From NCBI GenBank assembly GCA_964571215.1, contig CAZMZZ010000023.1, positions 1 to 22,731 on the forward strand: a stretch of DNA of 22,731 bases. The letters run 5' to 3'. The stretch comes from CAJWPI01 sp964571215. GTDB lineage: Bacteria; Pseudomonadota; Gammaproteobacteria; Magnimaribacterales; Magnimaribacteraceae. The position numbers and the translations under genes were made by a program. The notes below the pieces were generated by a model that saw only the letters and a program-made list of their open reading frames with translations, was not told the DNA's origin and did not search any database. How positions within the stretch are numbered: position 1 is the stretch's first letter; every line of letters starts with the position of its first letter. Shown here piece by piece: positions 6,454 through 13,883 of the stretch.

Positions 6454-8355
6454 ATGGAATTTGATAAAAAACATAATCAAAGAAAAGATATGCCTTTTGA
6501 TCCCGATTTCTTGGAAAATAAATACAAAGTAGAAAGAGATAAAAGAATAAGAGAAGACGGCAATGATCAATACATAGAAGTAAAGGGAGAATTTTCCTAT
6601 TTTGTAGAAGACCCATATATAGATGAAGAGATAAAAAGAGAACCCGTAGAAGATGAGGTCGAAGTACTAATAATAGGAGGTGGTTTTGGAGGAATGCTAG
6701 CTGCTGCTAGGTTAAGAGAAGCTGGGATAGATAACTTTAGAATTATTGAAAAAGCTGGAGACTTTGGAGGTACCTGGTACTGGAACAGATATCCTGGTGC
6801 ATCTTGTGATATAGAATCATATGTCTATTTTCCTCTGTTAGAAGAAACCGGTTTTATTCCCAAGAAAAAATATACAGATGCCGCAGAAACCCTTGAGTAC
6901 TGTCGTATACTTTCTAAGAAATTTAAACTTTATGAAAATGTATTCTTTCAAACTGAAGTTACATCTACAAAATGGGATGAAGAATCAAAACAATGGACTG
7001 TTTATACGAATAAGAACGACTCTATAAAAGCCAATTATGTTGTGCATTCAAATGGACCACTAAACAGACCGAAGCTTCCAGCTATAAAAGGTATTAGCAG
7101 TTTTAAAGGTCATACTTTTCATACAAGTAGATGGGATTATGAATATACTGGTGGCACATCATATGGAAACTTAACTAACCTTAAGGATAAAAAAGTTGCT
7201 GTTATTGGGACGGGTGCTACAGCTGTACAGTGTGTACCTCATTTAGGAGAAGCTGCAGAAAAGCTTTATGTTTTTCAAAGAACACCCTCTTCTATAGATG
7301 TAAGAAATAACAAAGAAACCGACTCAGAATGGTTAATTAACCAAAAACCCGGATGGCACAATAAAAGAAGAAATAACTTTGAATCTCTTCTAACGGGCGC
7401 ACCTGTTAAGGAAGACTTAGTGTCTGACGGCTGGACAGAGGCTTTTAGGCTTCTATTTGGCAGTTTAAGGACTAAAGCTCCCTCTAAACTCAGAATTCTC
7501 TCTTGGGCATTAACTTCTATGGCTTCTCCAGAAATGTATAAGCTGGGTCTAAAACAATATATAACAAATAAAGCCATGACTCATATGGACTTAAGAAATG
7601 CTATACAGATGGCTGATTATCATAAAATGGAAATGGTAAGAGCTCGTGCTGATGAAGTGGTTCAAGATAGAACTACTGCAGAATCTTTGAAGCCTTACTA
7701 TAACCAATTTTGTAAAAGGCCTTGCTTCCACGACGAATACCTTCAAACTTTTAATAAACCGAATGTTACCCTTGTAGACACTGATGGTAAGGGAGTAAAC
7801 CAGATTTCAGAAAATGGAATTATCTTTGAAGGAAAAGAATACCAGGTTGATTGTATTATTTTTGCAACTGGGTTTGAGGTAGGAACTGACTACAGCAGAA
7901 GAGCTGGATATCAAATATATGGAGTCGACGGAATATCAATCTCAGAGAAGTGGCAAGATGGTCTTTCTACCTTGCATGGAATGCACTCAAAAGGTTTTCC
8001 AAACTGCTTCTTTTTTGGTCCAGCACAATCTGGCTTTACTGCAACTTATACTTACTCTCTTGATGAACAAAGTATTCACTTAGCTTATATTCTTAAATCA
8101 GCTAAAGAAAAAGGTATATCAAGAATAGAAGCTTCACAAGAAGCAGAAGATATATGGGTAAAAACTATTATAGAAAAAGCAAGACTAACTGCTGATTTCC
8201 AAGAAAAATGTACTCCAGGTTATTACAACAATGAAGGTAAAATTAACCAAAATCCTCAAAATAATTTTTATGGAGCTGGTCCAATAGAGTTCTTTGCTTT
8301 ACTGAAAAAATGGAGATCTAAGGGAAGTTTAGAAGGACTAACCCTAAAGTCATAA
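6454..8355 (+). CDS. Type I Baeyer-Villiger monooxygenase (FAD/NADPH)
   Basis: Soluble flavoprotein that uses O2 and NADPH to insert oxygen next to a ketone, giving an ester or lactone. All class marks are present in 633 residues: an FAD Rossmann motif GGGFGG at 75-80, GGTWYWNRYPGASCDIES at 105-122, the diagnostic FxGxxxHxxxWD fingerprint (F217, G219, H223, W227, D228), a second dinucleotide motif GTGATA at 252-257, and the catalytic arginine in KRP (Arg422) before FHDEYLQTFNKPNV. About 65 highly charged residues precede the first Rossmann motif, longer than in cyclohexanone or phenylacetone monooxygenase and more like enzymes for large or bulky ketones. The substrate is not readable from sequence. 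The ATG has no Shine-Dalgarno; an internal ATG at 6490 is possible. The GNAT gene follows 21 nt downstream. Confidence 0.95.
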   Translation: MEFDKKHNQRKDMPFDPDFLENKYKVERDKRIREDGNDQYIEVKGEFSYFVEDPYIDEEIKREPVEDEVEVLIIGGGFGGMLAAARLREAGIDNFRIIEKAGDFGGTWYWNRYPGASCDIESYVYFPLLEETGFIPKKKYTDAAETLEYCRILSKKFKLYENVFFQTEVTSTKWDEESKQWTVYTNKNDSIKANYVVHSNGPLNRPKLPAIKGISSFKGHTFHTSRWDYEYTGGTSYGNLTNLKDKKVAVIGTGATAVQCVPHLGEAAEKLYVFQRTPSSIDVRNNKETDSEWLINQKPGWHNKRRNNFESLLTGAPVKEDLVSDGWTEAFRLLFGSLRTKAPSKLRILSWALTSMASPEMYKLGLKQYITNKAMTHMDLRNAIQMADYHKMEMVRARADEVVQDRTTAESLKPYYNQFCKRPCFHDEYLQTFNKPNVTLVDTDGKGVNQISENGIIFEGKEYQVDCIIFATGFEVGTDYSRRAGYQIYGVDGISISEKWQDGLSTLHGMHSKGFPNCFFFGPAQSGFTATYTYSLDEQSIHLAYILKSAKEKGISRIEASQEAEDIWVKTIIEKARLTADFQEKCTPGYYNNEGKINQNPQNNFYGAGPIEFFALLKKWRSKGSLEGLTLKS

Positions 8356-8376
8356 AACTTACAGTAATCTAGGTCC

Positions 8377-8871
8377 GTGAAACTTCTTAACCTAACTGGC
8401 TCTCTTAATATTAAAGAAGTAAGCCAAATGCACGCTATTAATCAGGCAAATAGTCCAGATGTTGGTGATATTCCAACTGTAAGTCAATTTAAGTCGCTTA
8501 TTGGTTTATCAGAAACTATCTACGCCTATAAGGATAATGGCATAGTCATAGGCTTTATTTTATTAATGAGGGAGGGTAATTCTTATCAATCTGAAAATTA
8601 TAAATTCCTTTCTTCAAAATTTAATGAATTTCTTTATGTAGATCGTATTGCAATTGATGTTAATTACAGAAGACGAGGATTAGCAGAAAAAATATATGCC
8701 AAGGTTATTTCTGATGGAGAGCGCCTAGGTCTAGATGTACTTTGTGAAGTAAACACCAGACCTAGAAATAATATTTCCTTAGCCTTCCATGAGAAGATGG
8801 GTTTTAAAGAGGTTGGAACTCAAGATTTCATCAAGAACAGTGTTGTATATCTAAAAAGATCTACTAGATAA
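8377..8871 (+). CDS. GNAT family N-acetyltransferase (COG3818-like)
   Basis: A 164-residue single-domain acetyltransferase that would use acetyl-CoA; its acceptor is unknown. The fold is recognisable from VDRIAIDVNYRRRGLAEKIY at about 90-110, which holds the acetyl-CoA-binding R/Q-x-x-G-x-A loop (RRRGLA), and from the C-terminal LAFHEKMGFKEVGTQ. The SENYKFL and CEVNTRPRNNISLAFHEKMGF segments are typical of the COG3818 group. The start is GTG at 8377 after a weak AGGT. It is preferred over the ATG at 8428 because family members begin with the extra N-terminal strand. It lies 21 nt after the BVMO gene on the same strand and is probably co-transcribed. Its last 8 bases overlap the end of the convergent EamA gene, leaving no space for a terminator. 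Confidence 0.88.
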   Translation: MKLLNLTGSLNIKEVSQMHAINQANSPDVGDIPTVSQFKSLIGLSETIYAYKDNGIVIGFILLMREGNSYQSENYKFLSSKFNEFLYVDRIAIDVNYRRRGLAEKIYAKVISDGERLGLDVLCEVNTRPRNNISLAFHEKMGFKEVGTQDFIKNSVVYLKRSTR

Positions 8872-9757
8872 CAGCTCTTTTCTCTGGCGACTCCTCTTTC
8901 CTTTTAAAATTAGTCAATCCCACCCCGCCAAGAATAAGTAGACAACCAATGAGCATACTTAGAGTTATTCGTTCCCCTAAAAATATATAAGCCCACAACA
9001 TTCCAGAAAGTGGGACTATCAAGAGTACTGTTGAAGCTCTTACTGGTCCTATCCGCTTTAATAAGATAACAAATCCAATATAAGCTAATCCTGTACATAA
9101 AAAACCTAACAAAAAGATACTCCATAAGACTCTGGGTGTCTGATTTAAAGAAAAAGTCTCATCAATAATTACTATAGGAGAAAAGAGGATAGTTCCTATC
9201 AGCAAAGTCATACATGCTACATATGTGGGGTCTAAATGTTCTAATTTATAAATATAATTTGAACAAAAGGCATAAAGAAAAGCTCCCAGTAAACACAAGA
9301 ACAAGGGAAAGGTAGAAAATTCTAAGGATTCAAAACCCACAAATATTAATAAACCGGTTATCCCTATCAAAATACCAACTAGTTGAGTCCAGTTAAAGGC
9401 TAATTTCAACCATACAATCGAGATAATGAATGCAAAAAGTGGAGATGTACCATTGAGTACTGACATTGTCCCTGCATTTATAGACAAAGCAGAGTAAGAA
9501 AAAAGAAGGAAAGGAACTGAAGCATTAAATATACCTAAAAAAATTAAGGGAAAAAGATGATCTTTAAAATTTTTTAAATGTTTTATACGAATAAAAATTG
9601 GAACAAGAATTAATGATGCTATAAAAAGCCTTATTGCTACCAGAGATACTGGTCCTACAGCAGGTGCAGCTATTTTTATAAACAAAAATGATGCACCCCA
9701 TGCAGCCCCTATTGAAAAGATTAGAAACCAATCTAATAAAGATGATTTATTGCTCAT
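8864..9757 (-). CDS. EamA/DMT family transporter
   Basis: Inner-membrane protein of 297 residues with about ten hydrophobic helices arranged as two EamA repeats. The first repeat opens with AWGASFLFIKIAAP and contains NASVPFLLFSYSALSINAG; the second includes AYIGFVILLKRIGPVRAS and the closing FLGERITLSMLIGCLLILGGVGL, all typical of drug/metabolite exporters. The charged C-terminal tail is cytoplasmic by the positive-inside rule. It is the last gene of the redoxin/acyl-CoA synthetase cluster, 20 nt after the dioxygenase gene, so export or uptake of a pathway compound is possible but not shown. An AGGG lies very close to the ATG. Its 3' end overlaps the GNAT gene by 8 bp. Confidence 0.92.
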   Translation of the reverse strand: MSNKSSLLDWFLIFSIGAAWGASFLFIKIAAPAVGPVSLVAIRLFIASLILVPIFIRIKHLKNFKDHLFPLIFLGIFNASVPFLLFSYSALSINAGTMSVLNGTSPLFAFIISIVWLKLAFNWTQLVGILIGITGLLIFVGFESLEFSTFPLFLCLLGAFLYAFCSNYIYKLEHLDPTYVACMTLLIGTILFSPIVIIDETFSLNQTPRVLWSIFLLGFLCTGLAYIGFVILLKRIGPVRASTVLLIVPLSGMLWAYIFLGERITLSMLIGCLLILGGVGLTNFKRKEESPEKRAVI

Positions 9758-9777
9758 ATCCCTATAGCTTTAGTGAA

Positions 9778-10647
9778 TTATTGAGGTCTATCTCCTGCTA
9801 TAGTAACTCTCTCAACAATTCTTTCTTGTGGCCAATAATCTGAAACAGCATAATGTTGACAAGATCTATTGTCCCAAAATGCTATAGAGTTCTTCTTCCA
9901 TGCAAATCTACATTGAAACTCAGGAATAGAAGCTTTTCTGTATAGATGTCTTAACATCTTATCAGACTCTTCTAAATCCCAGCCTTTAATGTACTGAGTG
10001 AAAGCTTGATTGACATATATTAACTTCTTTCCTGTTTCAGGGTGAGTACGAATTACTGGGTGTTCTGGCATAGGATATCTTTTGTTGTATTCTTCAACTT
10101 CTTCTGGTGTCTTCCCTTGTTTGACCAAGAGATTTCTAAAACCAGCAAAATCGTGTATTGCAACTTGATTTTCCAATTTTTCTTTGACTTCATCAGAAAG
10201 ACTTTCATATGCCGAACACATATCTGCAAACAACGTATCTCCTCCTTGTTTTGGGCACTTGATCATTCTTAGAATAGAGCCTAAAGAAGGTTTCTCTCTC
10301 CAAGTTACATCAGAGTGCCAAAGGTTCTCTTTCCCCCTTTTTTTCTTATCTCTCTTTATTTTTAAAACCTCTGGATATTCAGTGCTGTTATCCCCAAAAG
10401 GATGTATTTCTAAATCACCAAAATTTTTTGCAAAGTCTAAATGTTGCTGTCTAGATAAATCCTGATCCCTGAAAAAGATTACTTTATAAATTAAAAGAGC
10501 TTCACAAATTAAATCAGATAATTCTTGTGACAAAATTCTTGAGAGATCGATACCTCCAATCTCTCCTCCAATATTGGGGCTTAACCTTTTGATGGCAAAA
10601 GGTAAATCTCGAGACTCGAATTCTTCAGCATTAAAATCTTTATTCAT
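9778..10647 (-). CDS. TauD/TfdA family Fe(II)/2-oxoglutarate dioxygenase
   Basis: Cytosolic non-haem iron enzyme that couples 2-oxoglutarate decarboxylation to hydroxylation of a substrate. The facial triad is complete: His111 and Asp113 in LWHSDVTW and His265 in CQHYAVSDYWP. The 2-oxoglutarate-binding arginines Arg276 and Arg280 lie 11 and 15 residues after His265, exactly as in E. coli TauD (His255, Arg266, Arg270). The N-terminal LSPNIGGEIGGIDLS is the usual TauD opening. The length of 289 residues is normal. Homologues act on taurine, alkyl sulfates, 2,4-D, carnitine precursors and other carboxylates, so the substrate is open. It sits 48 nt downstream of the enoyl-CoA hydratase-like gene and 20 nt upstream of the EamA gene. 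No clear ribosome binding site was found. Confidence 0.94.
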   Translation of the reverse strand: MNKDFNAEEFESRDLPFAIKRLSPNIGGEIGGIDLSRILSQELSDLICEALLIYKVIFFRDQDLSRQQHLDFAKNFGDLEIHPFGDNSTEYPEVLKIKRDKKKRGKENLWHSDVTWREKPSLGSILRMIKCPKQGGDTLFADMCSAYESLSDEVKEKLENQVAIHDFAGFRNLLVKQGKTPEEVEEYNKRYPMPEHPVIRTHPETGKKLIYVNQAFTQYIKGWDLEESDKMLRHLYRKASIPEFQCRFAWKKNSIAFWDNRSCQHYAVSDYWPQERIVERVTIAGDRPQ

Positions 10648-10695
10648 AGTTATTTAAATTTGTTCTTTAGTTGGTATTACTTTACTCCACTTAAT

Positions 10696-11478
10696 TTATG
10701 AGTTTCTCCAGTCTGGATCTCTTTTTTCTATGAAGGCCTCGATTCCTTCTTTTGCATCATTGGCTTTTAAATTTTTTATCATTCTTTCAGTTGCATATTC
10801 ATATGCTTCTTCCAAACTCATATTAAGTTGCTTATAAAAAGTTTCTTTTCCGAGTTTGAGAACGTAAGAAGATTTATTGCTAATATTTTTTGCGATCTGC
10901 ATAACTTCTTTGTGAAGATCTTCTGAATTAAAAAAATCATTTATCAGACCAAATCTTTTTGCATCAGAAGCGCTAATAAGCTCTCCCAACAAAAGCATTT
11001 CCATAGAGTGCTTTCTAGAAATCGTTCTCGAAACTGAAACCAATGGGGTATGACAAAACAAACCTATATTTACTCCTGGAGTGGCAAATTTAGTCTCACT
11101 ATCTGCATATGCTAAGTCACAAGCTGCTACTAGCTGACATCCAGCAGCTGTAGCCACACCGTGCACTTCTGCTATAACTGGTTTACTTAGTTGAGACAAA
11201 ATAGACATCACCCTTTTAGAAGTTTCCATTAAACTTCGATAAAAAGATTCTTCCTGATTAGATTGGATCTCTTTTAGATTATGTCCAGCACTAAAACCTT
11301 TCCCTAAACCCCTTATTACAATGACTTTAACAGATTTATCTTTATCTACTTCATCCAAGGCAATGAAAAGTTCATTTAACAACTTTTCTGAAAGAGCATT
11401 AAAAGAACTTTCATCATTTAAGCTCACTAAAGAAATATCATCTTCTTGCTCTGTAAGAATAAATTTTTTGTTTTTCAT
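10696..11478 (-). CDS. Enoyl-CoA hydratase/isomerase family protein (ECHDC3-like, both catalytic Glu absent)
   Basis: A 260-residue crotonase-fold protein. Oxyanion-hole segments GFSAGHNLKEI (61-71) and GVATAAGCQLVAACDLA (107-123) are present, followed by FATPGVNIGLFCHTPLVSVSR. Aligned by eye with rat crotonase, the two hydratase glutamates are missing: the Glu144 site is Gln115 and the Glu164 site is Gly135. This matches the ECHDC3-like subgroup, whose reaction is poorly defined, so simple enoyl-CoA hydration is unlikely. Acyl-CoA binding and stabilisation of an enolate are still plausible. The start ATG overlaps the acyl-CoA synthetase stop by 4 nt (ATGA), implying translational coupling, so the two probably handle the same CoA ester. 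Confidence 0.93.
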   Translation of the reverse strand: MKNKKFILTEQEDDISLVSLNDESSFNALSEKLLNELFIALDEVDKDKSVKVIVIRGLGKGFSAGHNLKEIQSNQEESFYRSLMETSKRVMSILSQLSKPVIAEVHGVATAAGCQLVAACDLAYADSETKFATPGVNIGLFCHTPLVSVSRTISRKHSMEMLLLGELISASDAKRFGLINDFFNSEDLHKEVMQIAKNISNKSSYVLKLGKETFYKQLNMSLEEAYEYATERMIKNLKANDAKEGIEAFIEKRDPDWRNS

Positions 11479-13046
11479 CCTGATACTTTCCTTTCTTTAC
11501 CCTCCCAATAGGGATCTCTAAGTTCTCTTCTTAATATTTTCCCTGAAGGGTTTCTGGGGAGTTCTGGAACAAAATCTATTGTTTTGGGGCATTTATAGGC
11601 TGCAATTTGAGTTCTGACATAAGAAATAATCTCAGACTCCTCTAAATTAGCCCCTTCTGAGACAACTACAAACCCCTTAACTGCCTCTCCCCATTTATCA
11701 TCAGGTATACCTATTACAGCTGCATCTACAATCTCTTCGTGACTCATTAATGCATTTTCTACTTCAGCCGGATAAATATTTTCTGCACCAGACACAATCA
11801 TGTCCTTAACTCTGTCATGTATGAAAAGAAAACCTTCTTCATCAAAAAAACCTGCATCTCCAGAATAAAACCAATCATCTACTATAGATTCTTTAGTTGC
11901 TTCAGGCCTATTCCAATACCCTTTCATATTATTTCCAGATTTTATAATAATTTCTCCTACATCTCCTGTGGGTAGCTCTTCTCCTTGCTCATTAACGACT
12001 TTTATTTCAGCACCATATCCGGGCTTGCCACAAGATCTTAATTTACCTTTAGAAGGGTCATGATCTTCAGGAGATAAGAAGGTTACTGCTCCATTCGTTT
12101 CTGTTAGACCATAAACCTGCCAAAACTCACAATTCATAATCTTGATAGCCTTCTCAAGAGTATCTTGAGCTATTGGAGAAGCTCCATAAACAACCGTTTT
12201 TAAAGAAGACCAATCAGTATTTTCAACTTCAGGGTGCTGAATTAAAAAAAGAATCACAGCAGGTACAAAAAGAGTATTCTCAATTTGTTCTTTTTCTACT
12301 AACTCTAGAATCAAGGAGGGATCTACTTCAGGGATAATTATACTTTTACAACCAAAAACATAACCAGCTAAGCCCATATTGGTTCCTGCAACATGGAAAA
12401 CAGGCATACAAACTAAATTTACAGCTTCTTCTTTAAAGGTTTCTCGATAATACCCATGAGTAGCCATAATGTTGGCGTTCGAAAAGTTGGAGTTAGTTAA
12501 CTGGACGCCCTTTGGGTGTCCTGTTGTTCCAGAGGTATAGAGTTGTATAACATCATCATTTGCTAATGTTTTCATAAAAGGATCTTTATCTTCTTGGGAT
12601 TCTCGCCAGCTTTCAAAATTTTCCCATTCATGATGATTATCCCCTATTGCAATTATTTTCTTTATATGAGGAAGATCTTCTTTGATCTGTTCTATCAATC
12701 CAAAAAATTCAGAGCCAACAAAGATAACTTCGCTCTTCGAATCATTGAGTATAAAAAATACTTCCGGAGGAGCTAGTCGCCAATTTACTCCTACAGCAAC
12801 AGTCCTTGATTTAAGAGTTCCATATAAAAATTCAAAGAAGTAATCTGAGTTTTTAGCTAGAAAAGCTACACGTGTATCAGGCTTACAATCTAATGCTATT
12901 AATCCCTGAGCGATCTTATTGGCATAAGAATCAAATTCCTTGTAAGTAGTTTCTCGATTACCAAATTTATGGGCTATCGAATCGGGGTTTTTATCAACCC
13001 TCCACCTAAGTATATCTGGTAAAGTTTTTTCAAAGGGTATTTGCAT
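11475..13046 (-). CDS. Acyl-CoA synthetase (AMP-forming, fatty-acid CoA ligase type)
   Basis: Adenylate-forming ligase of 523 residues that activates a carboxylic acid with ATP and CoA through an acyl-AMP. Core motifs are complete: the P-loop YTSGTTGHPKG (170-180), the aromatic gate and A5 motif YGLTETNG, YSGDAGFFDEEGF with the ATP-ribose aspartate, the hinge DRVKDMIVSGAENIYPAEVE, and the C-terminal catalytic lysine Lys503 in NPSGKILRREL. Chain-length preference cannot be read. A strong AGGAG site 5 nt upstream of the ATG supports the start. It is the second gene of the set: the redoxin gene ends 27 nt upstream and the crotonase-fold gene overlaps its end by 4 nt. Confidence 0.96.
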   Translation of the reverse strand: MQIPFEKTLPDILRWRVDKNPDSIAHKFGNRETTYKEFDSYANKIAQGLIALDCKPDTRVAFLAKNSDYFFEFLYGTLKSRTVAVGVNWRLAPPEVFFILNDSKSEVIFVGSEFFGLIEQIKEDLPHIKKIIAIGDNHHEWENFESWRESQEDKDPFMKTLANDDVIQLYTSGTTGHPKGVQLTNSNFSNANIMATHGYYRETFKEEAVNLVCMPVFHVAGTNMGLAGYVFGCKSIIIPEVDPSLILELVEKEQIENTLFVPAVILFLIQHPEVENTDWSSLKTVVYGASPIAQDTLEKAIKIMNCEFWQVYGLTETNGAVTFLSPEDHDPSKGKLRSCGKPGYGAEIKVVNEQGEELPTGDVGEIIIKSGNNMKGYWNRPEATKESIVDDWFYSGDAGFFDEEGFLFIHDRVKDMIVSGAENIYPAEVENALMSHEEIVDAAVIGIPDDKWGEAVKGFVVVSEGANLEESEIISYVRTQIAAYKCPKTIDFVPELPRNPSGKILRRELRDPYWEGKERKVSG

Positions 13047-13073
13047 AAACTCTCCTAATTAGTTACCCATATT

Positions 13074-13655
13074 TTAAATCAAGTCACAAGCTTCTGCAGG
13101 CATCCAATGAGCAGGTTTACCATCCCACTTAATATTACATCCTATAGGGTTAGTTATAGATATAGAGACTTGCTTGCTAGAAATAGCAGCTTCAATTGCC
13201 TCCTCAAGCTCATTTGCCTTCCTATCGTTGATATTCCTAGGATTATCAGTCGCTCTTCCTGTATAAATCAACTTCCTGTTGCTATCAAATAAATAGAAAT
13301 GAGGGGTTTTTAGGGCTCCATAATCCTTAGCTACTTGTTGACTTGCATCATGTAAGTACAACCAAGGAAATTGATGTTCTTCCATTCTTTTTACCATATT
13401 TTCATAGGAATCTTCTTGATAAGTATTTTTACTATTAGAGTTTATTGCCACAAAATTTACGTATTGTTTAAATTTATTAGCTATTTCTCTTGTTAACTCA
13501 TCTGATCCTGTTACATAAGGACAGTGATTACAAGTAAAGAAAATTACAGTGAAGTTCTTTAAATTTAAGTCATCTAGGCTATAAGTTAGCCCATCAGTGC
13601 CTAGCAGATCTTTAAAATCTGGCGCGTAATTGCCAGGCATGATTGTATAAGACAT
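13074..13655 (-). CDS. Thioredoxin-fold redoxin (AhpC/TSA-like, CNHC motif)
   Basis: A 193-residue protein without a signal peptide, so probably cytosolic. It opens like a peroxiredoxin (PGNYAPDF) and has the thioredoxin-fold active site FFTCNHCPYVTG with Cys42 and Cys45 as a CxxC pair, followed by FVAINSNSKNTYQEDSYENM and the cis-proline strand LKTPHFYLFD. This NHCPYV group is usually annotated thioredoxin family protein; whether it is a reductase, peroxidase or chaperone is not known. Four residues from the end there is also a lone Cys (EACDLI). A GGAG site sits just upstream of the ATG. It is the first gene of the five-gene minus-strand set and is divergent from the PQQ-type dehydrogenase across a 228-bp control region. 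Confidence 0.9.
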   Translation of the reverse strand: MSYTIMPGNYAPDFKDLLGTDGLTYSLDDLNLKNFTVIFFTCNHCPYVTGSDELTREIANKFKQYVNFVAINSNSKNTYQEDSYENMVKRMEEHQFPWLYLHDASQQVAKDYGALKTPHFYLFDSNRKLIYTGRATDNPRNINDRKANELEEAIEAAISSKQVSISITNPIGCNIKWDGKPAHWMPAEACDLI

Positions 13656-13699
13656 AGTTTCTCCAAAAAAATTATTTTATAGAATTATTTAATTAAATC

Positions 13700-13729
13700 A
13701 TCTTAACAAGGTGTTTATGTTAACTTCAA
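13700..13729 (-). promoter_or_regulatory. Candidate promoter with internal inverted repeat for the redoxin operon
   Basis: On the minus strand TTGAAG (13724-13729) and TAAGAT (13700-13705) form -35 and -10 matches of 4/6 each with 18-nt spacing, giving a leader of about 38 nt before the redoxin ATG. An inverted repeat TTAACA-N9-TGTTAA (13703-13723) fills the spacer, exactly where a repressor would block polymerase. The individual matches are modest, so this is a proposal. Confidence 0.35.
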
Positions 13730-13731
13730 TC

Positions 13732-13749
13732 TAAGAAAATATTTTCTTA
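13732..13749. repeat. Perfect 18-bp palindrome in divergent control region
   Basis: TAAGAAAAT followed directly by ATTTTCTTA forms an uninterrupted palindrome centred between 13740 and 13741. It lies 77 bp before the redoxin start and 135 bp before the dehydrogenase start, just upstream of the proposed redoxin -35 box. Its position suits an operator for a dimeric regulator serving one or both genes. No regulator gene is present in the window. Confidence 0.5.
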
Positions 13750-13844
13750 TTTATAACTACTTAGACAAGATTAATGTATGCTATTTTCTTTATTGTTAAT
13801 GACGTTTTGGTTAAATGAAATACTTTTTTTTATCGATAGTTTCC

Positions 13845-13874
13845 TTAATACTCTCTTATTCTTGAAGATATAAT
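13845..13874 (+). promoter_or_regulatory. Candidate promoter of the PQQ-type dehydrogenase gene
   Basis: TTAATA (13845-13850, 4/6) and an exact TATAAT (13869-13874) are spaced 18 nt apart. The -10 ends 9 nt before the ATG, so transcription would start within about three bases of the start codon, giving a leaderless or nearly leaderless message. This agrees with the lack of a Shine-Dalgarno sequence. Confidence 0.42.
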
Positions 13875-13883
13875 CTTTAGACG

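Noticed and set aside
13815..13865. 16-codon ORF (MKYFFLS...) in the control region before the dehydrogenase
   Set aside because: No ribosome binding site, ends before the gene in the same frame, and lies upstream of the likely transcription start.
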